Shown: positions 1 to 10,797, counted from the first letter of the stretch. The stretch: DNA of 64,000 nt from Modicisalibacter muralis (GCF_900102945.1 NZ_FNGI01000006.1:124001-188000); one strand, 5' to 3'. Notes: generated by a model from the letters alone, not told the origin. Translations and numbers: made by a program.

Positions 1-2083
1 GCAAGCGCCCCAGCGCGCCTTCCGGCGTCACCGCGCGAAAGTACGGCACGAAGTCCGGCGTCTCGCGTACCACGGTGACATAGGCGCTATGCCCGATATC
101 GGCCAGACGATCCATTTCCTCGCGCCATTCGGGCTCCGGCGTGGGCGGCGGCAACAGCGTGGCCTCGAGCACCGCGCAGGCGTAGATTTCCATCGAACGC
201 AGGGCGATATCCGGCTGACCGAACTTGAAACGGATCATCTCGCCCTGCTCGGTGACGCGCAGGCTGCCGTTCACCGAGCCCGGCGGCTGCGACAGAATCG
301 CCGCGTGTGCCGGGCCACCACCACGCCCGACGGTGCCGCCCCGACCGTGAAACAGGGTCAGGCTGACGCCGTGGCGCTCACAGACTTCGACCAGGGTTTC
401 CTGGGCACGATACTGCGCCCAGGCGGCGGCCAGTTGACCGGCATCCTTGGCGGAATCGGAATAGCCGATCATCACTTCCTGGCGATCGCCCGCCAAACGC
501 CGATACCCCGGCAACGACAGCAACCGATCGATCGCTTCGCCGGATCGGTTGAGGTCGTCGAGCGTCTCGAACAGCGGCGCGATCGGCAGGCGAACGTCGC
601 CACCGACTTCCTTCATCAGCAGCGCCACCGCCAACACATCGGAAGGCTGCCCGGCCATCGAGATGATATAGGTGCCCAACGCTTCGCGGTGCTCGCCGGC
701 GATGGTACGAAACGTATCGAGAACCTCGCGAGTCTCGACGGAACATTCCCAACGCCGGGGAATCAATGGACGCTGGGAGGCCAATTCCTCGAGCAGAAAC
801 TCCTGACGCCGGGATTCATCCCACTCGTGATAGTGGCCCAGCCCCAGATACGCGGTGAGTTCGTCGAACACCTGACTATGACGGCTGGATTCCTGGCGGA
901 TATCGAGCTTGGTCAGCGTCACGCCGAACACTGCGACGCGGCGCAGTGTATCGAGTAGCACGCCGTTGGCGATGCCGTCGAGGCCGACGTCGCACAGCGA
1001 GCGATAACAGGCCAGCAGCGGCGCATAGAGTTGATCGCGGGTCTCGATGATCGGTCCGCCATCGTAGGACTTGCCATCCAGGCAGGCCTTGGCCCAGTCC
1101 CGCGTGGATTCGACGCGTGTCACCAGTCGCTTGAGCAACGCACGATAAGGCTCGGGCTCGTCACCGACGTCGGCTTTCAAGGCGCTATTGGCCTTCCACA
1201 TCGACAGCTCGACCTTGAGTTGCTCGAGATCGCGCAGGTAGAGATCGGCGGCCATCCAGCGCCCCAGCAGCAACACCTCGCGGGTGACCTTGGCGGTAAC
1301 GTTGGGATTGCCGTCACGATCGCCGCCCATCCACGAGGCGAAACGCAGCGGCGCGGCATCCAGCGGCAGTCGCTCGCCCGCAGCATCGAGCAGCAGGCTG
1401 TCGAGATCGCGGTGAAAATCGGGCACCGCCTGCCACAGCGAGTTCTCGATGACCGCGAAACCCCACTTGGCTTCGTCCACCGGGGTAGGCCGCTCGTGGC
1501 GAATCTCGTCGGTATGCCAGGCCTGGCTGATCAACTCCTGCAAACGACCATGCGCACGCGCAGCCTTTTCGGGGTAATCGACGGCGCCTTCCATGGCGGT
1601 CAGGCAATCGTCGATGGCGTCGTATTTCTGAATCAGCGTGCGGCGGATGACCTCGGTAGGATGCGCGGTGAGCACCAGTTCGACGCGCATGTTGGCCAGG
1701 GTCTCGACCAGTTGACGCGATTTGTGGCCGGTTTCGCGGATACGCTCGAACAGCTCGCCGAGCGCCGGCTGCGAGCCGGGCTTGTAATCTTCGACGCGGC
1801 GAAAACGCGCGCGGTAGTGTTGCTCGGCGATATTCGCCAGGTTGAGAAACTGGTTGAAGGCGCGGGTCACCGGTAGCAGGTCCTGATCCGGCAGGCCGCG
1901 CAGATAATTGATCAGTTCGCGTTGGGAGGCGCTACCATCCTGGCGACCGGTCTTGGCAAAGCCGCGGATCGTCTCGATCTTGTCGACGAAGCCGTCGCCC
2001 AGGTCGTCGGCGATAGTGCGGCCCAGGCTATCGCCCAATACCCGAACGTTGTCGCGCAGCGATTCGTGTAGGTCATGACTCAT
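1..2083 (-). CDS. ppc: Phosphoenolpyruvate carboxylase (partial, C-terminus beyond window)
   Basis: Carboxylates phosphoenolpyruvate to oxaloacetate, the main anaplerotic feed into the TCA cycle in the cytosol. The frame is open from the ATG at 2083 to the left edge, about 694 codons of a family near 880. Visible family motifs are VLTAHPTE, which carries the catalytic histidine, MIGYSDSAKDAG with the active-site lysine, and the glycine-rich HGRGGTVGRGGGP loop. The stretch at the edge reads DFVPYFRAVTPE, as expected for about residue 690. AGGAG lies just upstream of the ATG. It follows mazG by 9 bp and may share its transcript. The C-terminal part with the aspartate effector site is outside the window. 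Confidence 0.97.
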   Translation of the reverse strand, partial: MSHDLHESLRDNVRVLGDSLGRTIADDLGDGFVDKIETIRGFAKTGRQDGSASQRELINYLRGLPDQDLLPVTRAFNQFLNLANIAEQHYRARFRRVEDYKPGSQPALGELFERIRETGHKSRQLVETLANMRVELVLTAHPTEVIRRTLIQKYDAIDDCLTAMEGAVDYPEKAARAHGRLQELISQAWHTDEIRHERPTPVDEAKWGFAVIENSLWQAVPDFHRDLDSLLLDAAGERLPLDAAPLRFASWMGGDRDGNPNVTAKVTREVLLLGRWMAADLYLRDLEQLKVELSMWKANSALKADVGDEPEPYRALLKRLVTRVESTRDWAKACLDGKSYDGGPIIETRDQLYAPLLACYRSLCDVGLDGIANGVLLDTLRRVAVFGVTLTKLDIRQESSRHSQVFDELTAYLGLGHYHEWDESRRQEFLLEELASQRPLIPRRWECSVETREVLDTFRTIAGEHREALGTYIISMAGQPSDVLAVALLMKEVGGDVRLPIAPLFETLDDLNRSGEAIDRLLSLPGYRRLAGDRQEVMIGYSDSAKDAGQLAAAWAQYRAQETLVEVCERHGVSLTLFHGRGGTVGRGGGPAHAAILSQPPGSVNGSLRVTEQGEMIRFKFGQPDIALRSMEIYACAVLEATLLPPPTPEPEWREEMDRLADIGHSAYVTVVRETPDFVPYFRAVTPEGALGRL

Positions 2084-2092
2084 CAGACTCTC

Positions 2093-2929
2093 CTAGGCGT
2101 TATCTCGTTCGAGGCGTTTGGCAATATTCCAATGGCCGTCCATCTCTTCCAGGCTAGTCGCATCGGGCGTTCGTCCCTGCTCGGCCAGGGCGCGCTCGAC
2201 ATGCGTAAAGCGCCGTTCGAACTTGGCGTTAGTGGCGCGCAGCACCTGTTCGGGGTCGGCCTTGAGCCGGCGTGCCAGATTGACCACCGCGAACAGCAGA
2301 TCGCCGACCTCTTCGCGGGCGTGTTCGCTATCGCCGGCATCCAACGCTTCTTCGACCTCGTCGAGCTCTTCACGAATCTTGGCCAGCACGCCGCGCGTAT
2401 CGGGCCAGTCGAAACCCACCGAAGACGCCCGCTTGGTCAGCTTGGCCGCCCGCGCCAATGCCGGCAGCGTGCGCGGAATATCGGCGAGTATCGATGTCGC
2501 TTCGCGGGCGCTGCGCTCCTCGGCCTTGAGACTCTCCCAGCGCGTATTGACTTGAGCCGTCTCGACATCGGCGGCGCTCACGCCCTGGCGTCGCGAGGCC
2601 AGCGTGCCGTCGGGAAAAACATGCGGATGCCGGTCGATCATCTTGGCGGTCAGCGTATCGACCACGTCATGGAAATCGAAACGCCCCTCCTCACGGCCGA
2701 ACTGACTGTAATAGACCACCTGAAACAGCAGGTCGCCGAGCTCGCCGGGCAGCTCATCGAAGGCGCGCCGTTCGATGGCGTCGGCCACTTCATAGGCTTC
2801 TTCGATGGTGTGCGGCACGATGCTGTCCCAATCCTGCTTGACGTCCCACGGACAACCCTGCTCGGTGTCGCGCAGTACCGCCATCAACGTCAGAAGATCG
2901 TCGAGGGTGTGACGTGTCGCGTGATTCAT
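2093..2929 (-). CDS. mazG: Nucleoside triphosphate pyrophosphohydrolase MazG
   Basis: Hydrolyses (d)NTPs to the monophosphate and pyrophosphate. In E. coli it lowers ppGpp effects and removes aberrant nucleotides. The 278-residue protein has the two tandem MazG domains of the family. The first contains EEAYEVADAI (about 43-52) and PGELGDLLFQ (61-70); the second contains EELDEVEEA and EEVGDLLFAVVN. These acidic helices bind magnesium. The start ATG overlaps the relA stop by 4 bp, implying translational coupling. The relA-mazG pairing is conserved in E. coli and Pseudomonas. Confidence 0.96.
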   Translation of the reverse strand: MNHATRHTLDDLLTLMAVLRDTEQGCPWDVKQDWDSIVPHTIEEAYEVADAIERRAFDELPGELGDLLFQVVYYSQFGREEGRFDFHDVVDTLTAKMIDRHPHVFPDGTLASRRQGVSAADVETAQVNTRWESLKAEERSAREATSILADIPRTLPALARAAKLTKRASSVGFDWPDTRGVLAKIREELDEVEEALDAGDSEHAREEVGDLLFAVVNLARRLKADPEQVLRATNAKFERRFTHVERALAEQGRTPDATSLEEMDGHWNIAKRLERDNA

Positions 2930-5220
2930 CCCTGTGCTCCGCTCTTTTTATCACTAGCGTGTTTACCACTGAATCTGGCGCCGCTGCGCAGTCGCTTGAC
3001 GTCGATGACGTTGGGCAATTGCTGGATACGCGAGAAAACCCGCCCTAGCGATTCCAGACCGTCGACTTCGAGTGTGATCTTCAAGCGCGCGACGTTGTCG
3101 TCCCGGTCGGTAGCCGTATTCACCGACAGTACATTGACGCGATCGTTGCTGAGCACGTGCGTTACGTCGCGCAGCAGTCCCGAACGATCCCAGGCCTCGA
3201 TCTCGACATCCACCGGGTATTGCGTCCGCGCTTGCGTGCCCCACTCCACGTCGACGATGCGTCCGGGTTCATCGGCGCGTAGCTGCAAAACATTAGGGCA
3301 ATCCTGGCGATGGATGGTCACGCCGCGCCCTTGGGTGATGTAACCGATGATCTGCTCGCCGGGCACCGGGTGGCAGCAATTGGCCATGCTGGTCTTGAGA
3401 TTGCCGACCCCCAGCACGGTGATACCCGCTCCCGGCGCCTTGCCGACATTGCGCTTGGGCTTGGTCAACAGGCGGTCGAGTTGTTCCTCGTCATCGGTAT
3501 CGCCGAACAATTGCTGAGCCTGGTGCAGCACCTGGCCGATGCGCAGGTCATTGGCGCCGATGGCCGCGTACATGTCATCGGGGCTCTGGTAGTTGACCGC
3601 CTTGGCCAGCGTAGGCAGATCGAAACCTTCGAGGTCGAGACGACGGAACTCCTTCTCGAACAGCGCACGACCCTCTTCGAGATTGCGGTCACGCGCCTGA
3701 TACTTGAACCAGGCCTGAATCTTGGAACGCGCCCGCGAGGTCTTGACGAAGCCCAGGTTAGGGTTGACCCAGTCGCGGCTCGGCCCACCCTTGGTGGCAG
3801 CAAGAATTTCGACTTGCTGGCCGGTCTTGAGCTGGTAGGTCAGCGGCACGATACGACCATCGACCTTGGCGCCCCGACAACGATGCCCAACCTCGGTATG
3901 CACGCGGTAGGCGAAATCGATGGGCGTGGCGATGCGCGGCAGGTCGATGACGTGGCCGTCGGGGGTGAACACGTAGATGCGATCCGGCGCTACGTCGTTG
4001 GACAACCCCTCCCTGATATCGCCGATGTCGCCGACTTCATCCTGCCACTCGAGCACCTGGCGCAACCAGGCGATCTTCTCCTCGTAGCCACGGCTCTTGC
4101 CGTTGACATCGTGACCCTTGTAGCGCCAATGCGCGCAGACCCCGAGTTCGGACTCCTCATGCATGGCGAAGGTGCGAATCTGAATCTCCAGCACCTTGCT
4201 CTCGGGGCCGACCAATGCCGTATGCAGCGACTGATAGCCGTTGCTCTTGGGATTGGCGATATAGTCGTCGAATTCGTTGGGCACATGGTGCCAGCGCGAG
4301 TGAACGACCCCCAGCGCGGTGTAGCAGTCGGCGACCGTAGGCACCAGAATGCGCACCGCGCGCACGTCATAGACCTGCGAGAAATTGATGTGCTTGCGCT
4401 TCATCTTGCGCCAGATCGAATAGATATGCTTGGCGCGGCCGTCGACGTCGTAGTGAGTGATGCCCTGCTGTTCGAGCAACCCCTCGAGGGTCGCAACCAC
4501 CACCTGGATGTAGCGCTCGCGGTCGATGCGCTTCTCGGCGAGCAGCTCGGCGATGGCCTTGTAGTCGTCTTCGTGGAGATAGCGAAACGACAGATCCTCG
4601 AGCTCCCACTTGAGGTGGCCGACACCCAGCCGATGCGCCAGCGGCGCGTAGATATCGAAGACCTCACGGGCCACACGCAGGCGCTTGTCGCGCGGGGCGT
4701 CCTTGACCTGGCGCAGCGCGCAGGTGCGTTCGGCAATCTTGATCAACGCCACGCGCACGTCGTCGATCATCGTCACCAGCATCTTGCGCAGGTTGTCCTG
4801 CTGGTTGTGCTGGGACATGCCGTGACTGGGCGTCTGCTGCTGACTGATCGCGGCCATGTTGAGCACCCCATCGATCAGCCGCGCAACCTCAACGCCGAAG
4901 CGCTTTTCGACGCCTTCGACACTGATTCGCCCTTCGCGCACGGCGCGATAGAGCACCGCCGCCTCGAGGGTCTCCTGATCGAGCCTGAGCTCACCGAGGA
5001 TATCGGCCATCTCCAGGCCGGTGCGAAAACTCGAATCATCCGCCAGCCAGGCGTTATGCGGTTTCTCGGCCCCGCGTGACAGGCGCTCGGCCAGCTCGCA
5101 GGCTGCGCGCATCTCATCGACATCACGCAGAGCGACATCGTCCTGCAGGCGTGCGAGCCATTGCTCGATATCGATCTCGCCCGTCTCGGTTATCGGTTGT
5201 TCTTCACGGACCTTGACCAT
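2926..5220 (-). CDS. relA: (p)ppGpp synthetase I RelA
   Basis: Ribosome-associated stringent-response enzyme making pppGpp/ppGpp from ATP and GTP/GDP. At 764 residues it has the RelA order: an inactive hydrolase-like region (about 60-200) lacking the HD metal motif, a synthetase domain (about 260-370, with YDVRAVRILVP, NPKSNGYQSLHT and EIQIRTFAMHEESELG), a TGS domain (about 412-472), a Cys/His segment (MANCCHPVPGE) and a C-terminal ACT domain. Loss of HD and the acidic EFDD loop argue for monofunctional RelA rather than SpoT. It sits 20 bp after rlmD, in the cysM-rlmD-relA-mazG order seen in Pseudomonas. Confidence 0.96.
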   Translation of the reverse strand: MVKVREEQPITETGEIDIEQWLARLQDDVALRDVDEMRAACELAERLSRGAEKPHNAWLADDSSFRTGLEMADILGELRLDQETLEAAVLYRAVREGRISVEGVEKRFGVEVARLIDGVLNMAAISQQQTPSHGMSQHNQQDNLRKMLVTMIDDVRVALIKIAERTCALRQVKDAPRDKRLRVAREVFDIYAPLAHRLGVGHLKWELEDLSFRYLHEDDYKAIAELLAEKRIDRERYIQVVVATLEGLLEQQGITHYDVDGRAKHIYSIWRKMKRKHINFSQVYDVRAVRILVPTVADCYTALGVVHSRWHHVPNEFDDYIANPKSNGYQSLHTALVGPESKVLEIQIRTFAMHEESELGVCAHWRYKGHDVNGKSRGYEEKIAWLRQVLEWQDEVGDIGDIREGLSNDVAPDRIYVFTPDGHVIDLPRIATPIDFAYRVHTEVGHRCRGAKVDGRIVPLTYQLKTGQQVEILAATKGGPSRDWVNPNLGFVKTSRARSKIQAWFKYQARDRNLEEGRALFEKEFRRLDLEGFDLPTLAKAVNYQSPDDMYAAIGANDLRIGQVLHQAQQLFGDTDDEEQLDRLLTKPKRNVGKAPGAGITVLGVGNLKTSMANCCHPVPGEQIIGYITQGRGVTIHRQDCPNVLQLRADEPGRIVDVEWGTQARTQYPVDVEIEAWDRSGLLRDVTHVLSNDRVNVLSVNTATDRDDNVARLKITLEVDGLESLGRVFSRIQQLPNVIDVKRLRSGARFSGKHASDKKSGAQG

Positions 5221-5240
5221 GTCCTTGGGTTCCTCCCCTG

Positions 5241-6629
5241 CTAACCGCGCTCACGCTCGAACAGCAGCATGGATTCAAGATGGGCGGTCTGTACGAACAT
5301 ATCGGCGATAGCGGCATGCGTAATGCGATAGCCACCTTGCACGAGACATGCCGCATCCCGCGCCAGGGTCGCCGCATCGCAGGATACATACAGCACGCGC
5401 GGCGCCGTCCCCGCCCCGGTGCTCTCGGCCAGTGCGCGGCATACCGACTCGGCGCCGTCGCGGGGTGGATCGAGCACCACCAGATCGAACGGTTCGAGCA
5501 GCGGCGCGCGTGCCAGGTCGGCCTGGCGTGCCTGTATGTTGTGCAGATCGTTGCGCCTGGCATTGCTGGCCAGACGCTCGACCATTGCCTGACTGCCTTC
5601 CATGGCGACCACCTCGGCGACATGCGCTGCCAGCGCCAGCGTGAAATTGCCCACCCCGGCAAACAGATCCAATACCCGTTCGGCGCCAGTCAGCCGCAAC
5701 CAATCGAGCGCGGTCGATACCAGCGCCTGATTGACCTCGGCATTGACCTGCAAGAAGTCGCCCGGAGCAAACTCCAGCGTTAGCTGTCGAGCCTCGCTCA
5801 ACAGGGTATAGCGCAGCTCGGGCGCTCTTGAACAGCCGAGCCATCTCAGCGCGGGATTCTCGCGCCCCTCGAACAGCGCCAACCGGACGCCCTGTGCTTC
5901 GGCCCAGCCCTGCCAGGCGCGGGCATCTTCAGGGTTGGCGCGCAGTTGACGAACCACCACGGCGACGCCATCGTCGCCGTCGATGAGCTCGATATGGCCA
6001 ACCTGGCGCGGCGCGGCCAACTCGCCGAGCCGTTGGCGCAGCGGTGCCAGCAGCGCGGCGAGTCGCGGCACCAGAATCGGGCACTCTTCGATATCGATCA
6101 GATGGTGACTACCGCGCGCGCGAAATCCCAGATGCGCTTGCCCCTTTGCATCGACCTTGACACCGAGCCGCGCGCGGCGCCGATAACCCCACGCCGAACC
6201 GGCCAGTATCGATGGCGGCGAGGCCAGCGCCACGCCCTGGCGGGCCAACTGATCGATCAGCACCTCACGCTTGTGGCGACGCTGACCCTCCAGCGCCAAG
6301 TGCTGCAAATCGCAGCCACCACAGTGAGTATAGTGAACACAGGCAGGCGTGACCCGCTCGGGCGAGGTTTGCAGCCATTCGCGGACGTGTGCTTCATCGA
6401 AACGCTTGCGGCTACGGTGCACGGCAACGCTGACCCGCTCGCCGGGTAGCGCCTGATCGACGAACAGCGTCTTGCCGGCGGCGTCGCGCGCTACGCCACG
6501 TCCATCGTGCGCCAGACGCAGAATCGACAGGCCCGCTCGCTCGTCACGCTCGTCCTCGGCACCGTTGTTGGCGGAAAGGGAACGCCGCGACGGCGTCCGC
6601 TCGGGACGCCGCTTGCCCAGCATGGCCAT
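5241..6629 (-). CDS. rlmD: 23S rRNA (uracil-1939-C5)-methyltransferase RlmD
   Basis: SAM-dependent methylation of U1939 in 23S rRNA (formerly RumA). The 462-residue protein has a basic leader, a TRAM RNA-binding domain (about 32-88), and an iron-sulfur cysteine cluster (Cys97, Cys103, Cys106 in CVHYTHCGGC, plus the later IEECPIL). The methyltransferase motifs are LDLFAGVGNFTLALA for SAM binding, VVLDPPRDGA, and VLYVSCDAATLARD with the catalytic cysteine. It starts 1 bp after the cysM stop, so the two are one transcript. Confidence 0.95.
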   Translation of the reverse strand: MAMLGKRRPERTPSRRSLSANNGAEDERDERAGLSILRLAHDGRGVARDAAGKTLFVDQALPGERVSVAVHRSRKRFDEAHVREWLQTSPERVTPACVHYTHCGGCDLQHLALEGQRRHKREVLIDQLARQGVALASPPSILAGSAWGYRRRARLGVKVDAKGQAHLGFRARGSHHLIDIEECPILVPRLAALLAPLRQRLGELAAPRQVGHIELIDGDDGVAVVVRQLRANPEDARAWQGWAEAQGVRLALFEGRENPALRWLGCSRAPELRYTLLSEARQLTLEFAPGDFLQVNAEVNQALVSTALDWLRLTGAERVLDLFAGVGNFTLALAAHVAEVVAMEGSQAMVERLASNARRNDLHNIQARQADLARAPLLEPFDLVVLDPPRDGAESVCRALAESTGAGTAPRVLYVSCDAATLARDAACLVQGGYRITHAAIADMFVQTAHLESMLLFERERG

Positions 6630-6630
6630 C

Positions 6631-7527
6631 TTAAACTCCGGGGGCGAACAGGCCGGTGGACAGGTAACGATCGCCCCGATCGCAGACGATGAACGCGATC
6701 ACCGCGTTCTCGACCCGCTCGGCGACGCGCAATGCCCCGGCCAAGGCACCGCCCGACGAAACGCCGGCCAGGATGCCCTCTTCCCTGGCCAGCCGGCGCA
6801 TATGCTCCTCGGCTTCGTGCTGGCCGATATCGAGTACGCTGTCGACACGCGACGCATCGAAGATACTCGGCAAGTAGGCCTCAGGCCAACGGCGGATACC
6901 GGCGATGCTTGCGCCGTCCTCGGGTTGCAGGCCGACGATCTGCACCTGGGGATTGCGCTCCTTGAGATAGCGCGACACGCCCATGATGGTGCCCGTGGTG
7001 CCCATCGAACTGACGAAATGGGTGATGGTGCCGTCGGTCTGCCGCCACAGCTCGGGGCCGGTGGTCCGGTAATGCGACAATGGATTGTCGGGATTGGCGA
7101 ACTGGTTGAGTGGCTTGCCCTCGCCCCGGTCGATCATCGACTGGGCAAGATCGCGGGCGCCCTCCATGCCTTGTTGTTTGGTCACGGTTATCAGTTCGGC
7201 ACCATAGGCGGCCATGGCGTGTTTGCGCTCGCTCGAGGCGCTGTCGGGCATGATCAGCACCATTCGATAGCCCTTGATGGCGGCGGCCATGGCCAGCGCA
7301 ATGCCGGTGTTACCCGAGGTCGCTTCGATCAGCGTATCGCCAGGTACGATTTCACCGCGCGCCTCGGCTTCACCGATCATCGACAGCGCCGGGCGATCCT
7401 TGACCGATCCGGCCGGGTTATTGCCTTCCAGCTTGGCCAACAAGGTATTGTTGCGCCCGGCGTCGATGCGTTGCAGGCGAGCCAACGGCGTGTTGCCGAC
7501 CATGTCTTCGAGGGTGGGAAATTGCAT
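6631..7527 (-). CDS. cysM: Cysteine synthase B
   Basis: PLP enzyme forming cysteine (or S-sulfocysteine from thiosulfate) from O-acetylserine. The 298 residues match CysM. The PLP lysine lies in AGSVKDRPAL (Lys43), the phosphate loop is EATSGNTGIA, and GVSSGGALAG is near the C-terminus. The length and the GNTPLARLQ opening fit CysM better than CysK. It is first in a minus-strand cluster with rlmD, relA and mazG, divergent from the sensor kinase at 7694. Confidence 0.94.
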   Translation of the reverse strand: MQFPTLEDMVGNTPLARLQRIDAGRNNTLLAKLEGNNPAGSVKDRPALSMIGEAEARGEIVPGDTLIEATSGNTGIALAMAAAIKGYRMVLIMPDSASSERKHAMAAYGAELITVTKQQGMEGARDLAQSMIDRGEGKPLNQFANPDNPLSHYRTTGPELWRQTDGTITHFVSSMGTTGTIMGVSRYLKERNPQVQIVGLQPEDGASIAGIRRWPEAYLPSIFDASRVDSVLDIGQHEAEEHMRRLAREEGILAGVSSGGALAGALRVAERVENAVIAFIVCDRGDRYLSTGLFAPGV

Positions 7528-7693
7528 GAGACCTTTCCTTACTGGCCCGACGCCCCACTCGCAGGCGTCGAATGAAATGACCGATGCGTCGCAGAGTTAA
7601 TCCCGCATTATATCCTCGCCGACCCTTACTGGACAGGTGAGCCCCCCTGCTGTGGCATACTGGCACTCTCGATCATCGTCGCCGGACGTCGCC

Positions 7694-10033
7694 ATGTCGT
7701 TGAAGTTTCGCCTGTTTCCCCTATTACTGGGCACGCCGCTCATGCTGCTGTCGATCGGTGCCATCTATCTGCTGGCACAGGCACAGGCAAACCATGTCTT
7801 GGCGTGGCCGGTCATCGCGCTACTGCTGTCGGTACTGGTGGCATTGGTAGTGACATACACCGCACAGCGGCGCCTGTTCATGGCACTGGAGGCGCAACGG
7901 CAAGCGCTTCTCCGCTTCGCCAGCGGTGATTATGGCTACCGCCCGGATGATCGAGCGCCCCGCGAGCTCGTCGCGTTCTCCAACGCGATGGATGCGCTCG
8001 GCAGGCATCTGCAGCACGCCCGCGAGAATACCCGGCAACAGATCGAGTGGACCACGCGAGAGTTGCAGGAATCGATGGAAACCATCGAGGTCAAGAACGT
8101 CGAACTGGACATGGCACGCCGCCGGGCATTGCAGGGCAACCGCAGCAAGTCGGAATTTCTCGCCAACATGAGCCATGAGATTCGCACACCGCTGAATGGC
8201 ATCATTGGCTTTTGTCGTTTATTGGGTCGCAGCCATCTGGATAGTCGTCAGCGCGAGTGGCTGAGCCACGTCGAAACGGCATCGAACAACCTGTTGACGC
8301 TGATCAATGGCATTCTCGATGTTTCCAAGATCGAAGCCGGCAAGCTCGAACTGGAATCGGTCACCCTCGACATGGTGACACTGGTCGATGAAGTGCTGGT
8401 ATTGCTGGCGCCCACCTCGCAGCAGAAGGGGCTACAACTGCTGGGGCTGGTCTACGACGATGTGCCCGCCGAACTGCTTGGCGATCCACTGCGCATCAAG
8501 CAGGTGCTGACCAATCTCGTGCATAACGCGATCAAGTTCACCGAGCGTGGCGATGTGATCGTCAGAGTGTTCGTCATCGACACCCAGGACGGTGAAACGA
8601 CGCTGCGCGTCAAGGTCAGCGATACTGGCATCGGCCTTTCTCCCGAGGTACAAAAGCAGCTATTCCAGCCTTTCAATCAGGGCTCCGCCAACCGCTCGCG
8701 TCAATACGGCGGGTCGGGGCTGGGGCTGACGATCTGCAAACAGCTAGTGGAGCAGATGGGCGGCGAGATCAGCGTCGTAAGCCAGGCCGGACAGGGCGCC
8801 ACCTTCAGCTTTACCTTGCCGCTGCTCGGCCCGACACCTCCCGGTGAACGCACGGCGGAACTGCAACTACCCGAACCAGGCATTGCGCTCTGTGAACGCC
8901 ACAAACCAACGCGCCAGGCACTCAGCCACCTACTCGACAACTGGGGAGCACAGGTGCGAATCGTCGACGAGAAACAGCTTGGCGAGGGCTTCCCCTCGCC
9001 TCCCGAGCTGCTGATCGTCGCCCTCGATAACGACGACCTGCAGCCATCCGCGCTGGCACGCTGGGGCCTTCATCTGGCCAGCCTGAGCTGCCCGATCGTG
9101 GTCCTGGTCAACGGCAACTCCTACGATCTCGACGATTCGATGCTGCCAGGCGCCAGTGAGATTCTTTACAAGCCGGTCACCCGCGCCCAGTTGGCCCGCA
9201 CGGTAAGGCAGCAGTTGGAGGGTAACGACGAGCCGGCCGCGCGGAAAGCCGCGACCCAGTCACACCCAGGCGATCGGCCCCGCGTACTGGTGGTCGACGA
9301 TGTCGCCTCCAATCGGCTACTGATCGGTGAGTTACTGGCACGCCAAGGCATTGCGTCAGTGCTGGCCGAAAGCGGCGAGCAAGCATTGGCGCTGGCCGAC
9401 GACGAGGCCGTCGACCTGGTCATGATGGACATTCGCATGCCCGGCATGAGCGGGGTCGAAACCTTGCGCCGGCTACGCCGTTTAGATGGCGCCTGGGCCC
9501 ACTGCCCGATCGTCGCGCTCACCGCTCATGCGCTCGAGGACGAGGCGCGGGCGCTGCTCGATGCAGGCATGCAGCAGGTACTCACCAAGCCAATCGACGA
9601 GCATGACCTGGCACGAGTGCTGGAGGATTATCTTGGCCTGCCTTCAGCCGAGGCGATCTACCGGGCGGACGACCTGCCGGTTGTCGATAGGCTATTGGGG
9701 CAGGCCACGGCCGGTGGTTCCGCGAGCTTGGCCAATGATGTGCTCGCGCTGCTATTGGATGGCCTCGACAACAGCGAAGCCGCGATTCGCCAGGCCCGTG
9801 CCGGCGGCGATCCAGGCGCCCTGCTCGATGCAGTGCATCATCTCAACGGCGCCTGTCGTTACTGTGGCGTTCCTCAACTGACCATGCTCGTCGACACACT
9901 GGAGACCCGCCTGCGAACACAGGAAAGCGGCAATATCGATGCAATGCTCGAGGCTATTTTCGACGCCATTCAGCGCCTACGTGACTGGTCGGACGAGCGC
10001 GATCAATCGCAGCAACCACCTGCCTCGTCATGA
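7694..10033 (+). CDS. barA: Hybrid sensor histidine kinase BarA/GacS
   Basis: Membrane tripartite sensor kinase of the Gac/Csr pathway, which phosphorylates UvrY/GacA. From the chosen ATG it has 779 residues. In order there are two membrane helices (about 8-28 and 37-57), a HAMP-like linker, a histidine kinase domain (His161 in [16 protein letters not shown] box [24 protein letters not shown]), a degenerate receiver-like segment (about 395-505), a receiver (Asp579 in MMDIRMPG) and an Hpt domain with His715 in [12 protein letters not shown], close to the GacS Hpt box. The GTG at 7637 is rejected because membrane homology begins at MSLKFRL. The periplasmic loop between the helices is very short, unlike typical BarA. 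The 3-prime end overlaps convergent pdxJ by 31 bp. Confidence 0.93.
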   Translation: MSLKFRLFPLLLGTPLMLLSIGAIYLLAQAQANHVLAWPVIALLLSVLVALVVTYTAQRRLFMALEAQRQALLRFASGDYGYRPDDRAPRELVAFSNAMDALGRHLQHARENTRQQIEWTTRELQESMETIEVKNVELDMARRRALQGNRSKSEFLANMSHEIRTPLNGIIGFCRLLGRSHLDSRQREWLSHVETASNNLLTLINGILDVSKIEAGKLELESVTLDMVTLVDEVLVLLAPTSQQKGLQLLGLVYDDVPAELLGDPLRIKQVLTNLVHNAIKFTERGDVIVRVFVIDTQDGETTLRVKVSDTGIGLSPEVQKQLFQPFNQGSANRSRQYGGSGLGLTICKQLVEQMGGEISVVSQAGQGATFSFTLPLLGPTPPGERTAELQLPEPGIALCERHKPTRQALSHLLDNWGAQVRIVDEKQLGEGFPSPPELLIVALDNDDLQPSALARWGLHLASLSCPIVVLVNGNSYDLDDSMLPGASEILYKPVTRAQLARTVRQQLEGNDEPAARKAATQSHPGDRPRVLVVDDVASNRLLIGELLARQGIASVLAESGEQALALADDEAVDLVMMDIRMPGMSGVETLRRLRRLDGAWAHCPIVALTAHALEDEARALLDAGMQQVLTKPIDEHDLARVLEDYLGLPSAEAIYRADDLPVVDRLLGQATAGGSASLANDVLALLLDGLDNSEAAIRQARAGGDPGALLDAVHHLNGACRYCGVPQLTMLVDTLETRLRTQESGNIDAMLEAIFDAIQRLRDWSDERDQSQQPPASS

Positions 10034-10797
10034 TCATGCTCGTCGAGTGACGCCACGAAACCGGCTTCCTGGCCAGCGATGATCAACCGCTTCATCTCGG
10101 CCACCGCCTCCTTTAGCCCCACGAACAGCGCACGAGCGACGATTGCATGGCCGATGTTGAGTTCATGCAGGCCGGGAATCGCGGCGATGGCCTCGACATT
10201 GTGATAATGCAGGCCATGGCCGGCGTTGACGATCAGCCCCAGTTCGCCGGCCAGTTCGGCGGCGGCGGCAATCCGGGCATGTTCGATCCGCGCCGCTTCA
10301 CCATGCGCCTCGGCGTAAGCGCCGGTATGCAGTTCGACGACTGACGCGCCGGCCTTGCCGGCCGCACGAATCTGCTCGGGGTCGGGGTCGACGAATAACG
10401 ATACCTCACAGCCGGCAGCGGCCAGCCGCCGGCAAGCGCCGGCGATAGCCTCGTGCCCAGCAACCACATCGAGCCCACCCTCGGTGGTCAGTTCCTCGCG
10501 CTTCTCCGGCACCAGGCAGACATGCGCCGGGCGCAGTTCCTCGGCGATCGCGATCATTTCCTCGGTAACCGCCATTTCGAAATTCATGCGCGTATTGAGC
10601 ACCTCGGCCAGCAGGCGCACGTCACGCTCCTGAATATGCCGGCGATCCTCGCGCAGGTGCACGGTGATACCATCGGCTCCGGCTTCCTCGGCAAGCAGCG
10701 CCGCCTGGATCGGGTCCGGGTAGCGGGTGCCGCGAAGCTGGCGCAGGGTGGCGACATGATCGATGTTGACGCCGAGCAGAATTCGAGGAGGATGCAT
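10003..10797 (-). CDS. pdxJ: Pyridoxine 5'-phosphate synthase PdxJ
   Basis: Last step of de novo vitamin B6 synthesis: condenses 1-deoxyxylulose 5-phosphate with 3-amino-1-hydroxyacetone phosphate. The TIM-barrel signatures [28 protein letters not shown] and [11 protein letters not shown] are clear. The start is placed at MHPPRIL (ATG 10797); an upstream in-frame extension only translates the heptamer repeat. The product is 264 residues against about 243 in E. coli. The excess is a C-terminal tail rich in His, Asp and Cys ([13 protein letters not shown]) running into the end of the convergent kinase gene. It is last in the lepA-lepB-rnc-era-recO-pdxJ series. Confidence 0.95.
   Translation of the reverse strand: MHPPRILLGVNIDHVATLRQLRGTRYPDPIQAALLAEEAGADGITVHLREDRRHIQERDVRLLAEVLNTRMNFEMAVTEEMIAIAEELRPAHVCLVPEKREELTTEGGLDVVAGHEAIAGACRRLAAAGCEVSLFVDPDPEQIRAAGKAGASVVELHTGAYAEAHGEAARIEHARIAAAAELAGELGLIVNAGHGLHYHNVEAIAAIPGLHELNIGHAIVARALFVGLKEAVAEMKRLIIAGQEAGFVASLDEHDHDEAGGCCD

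Noticed and set aside
3310-5079. Long plus-strand frame of 589 codons antisense to relA
   Set aside because: Product is a His/Asp/Val-rich sequence without domains, a mirror of relA codon bias in high-GC DNA.
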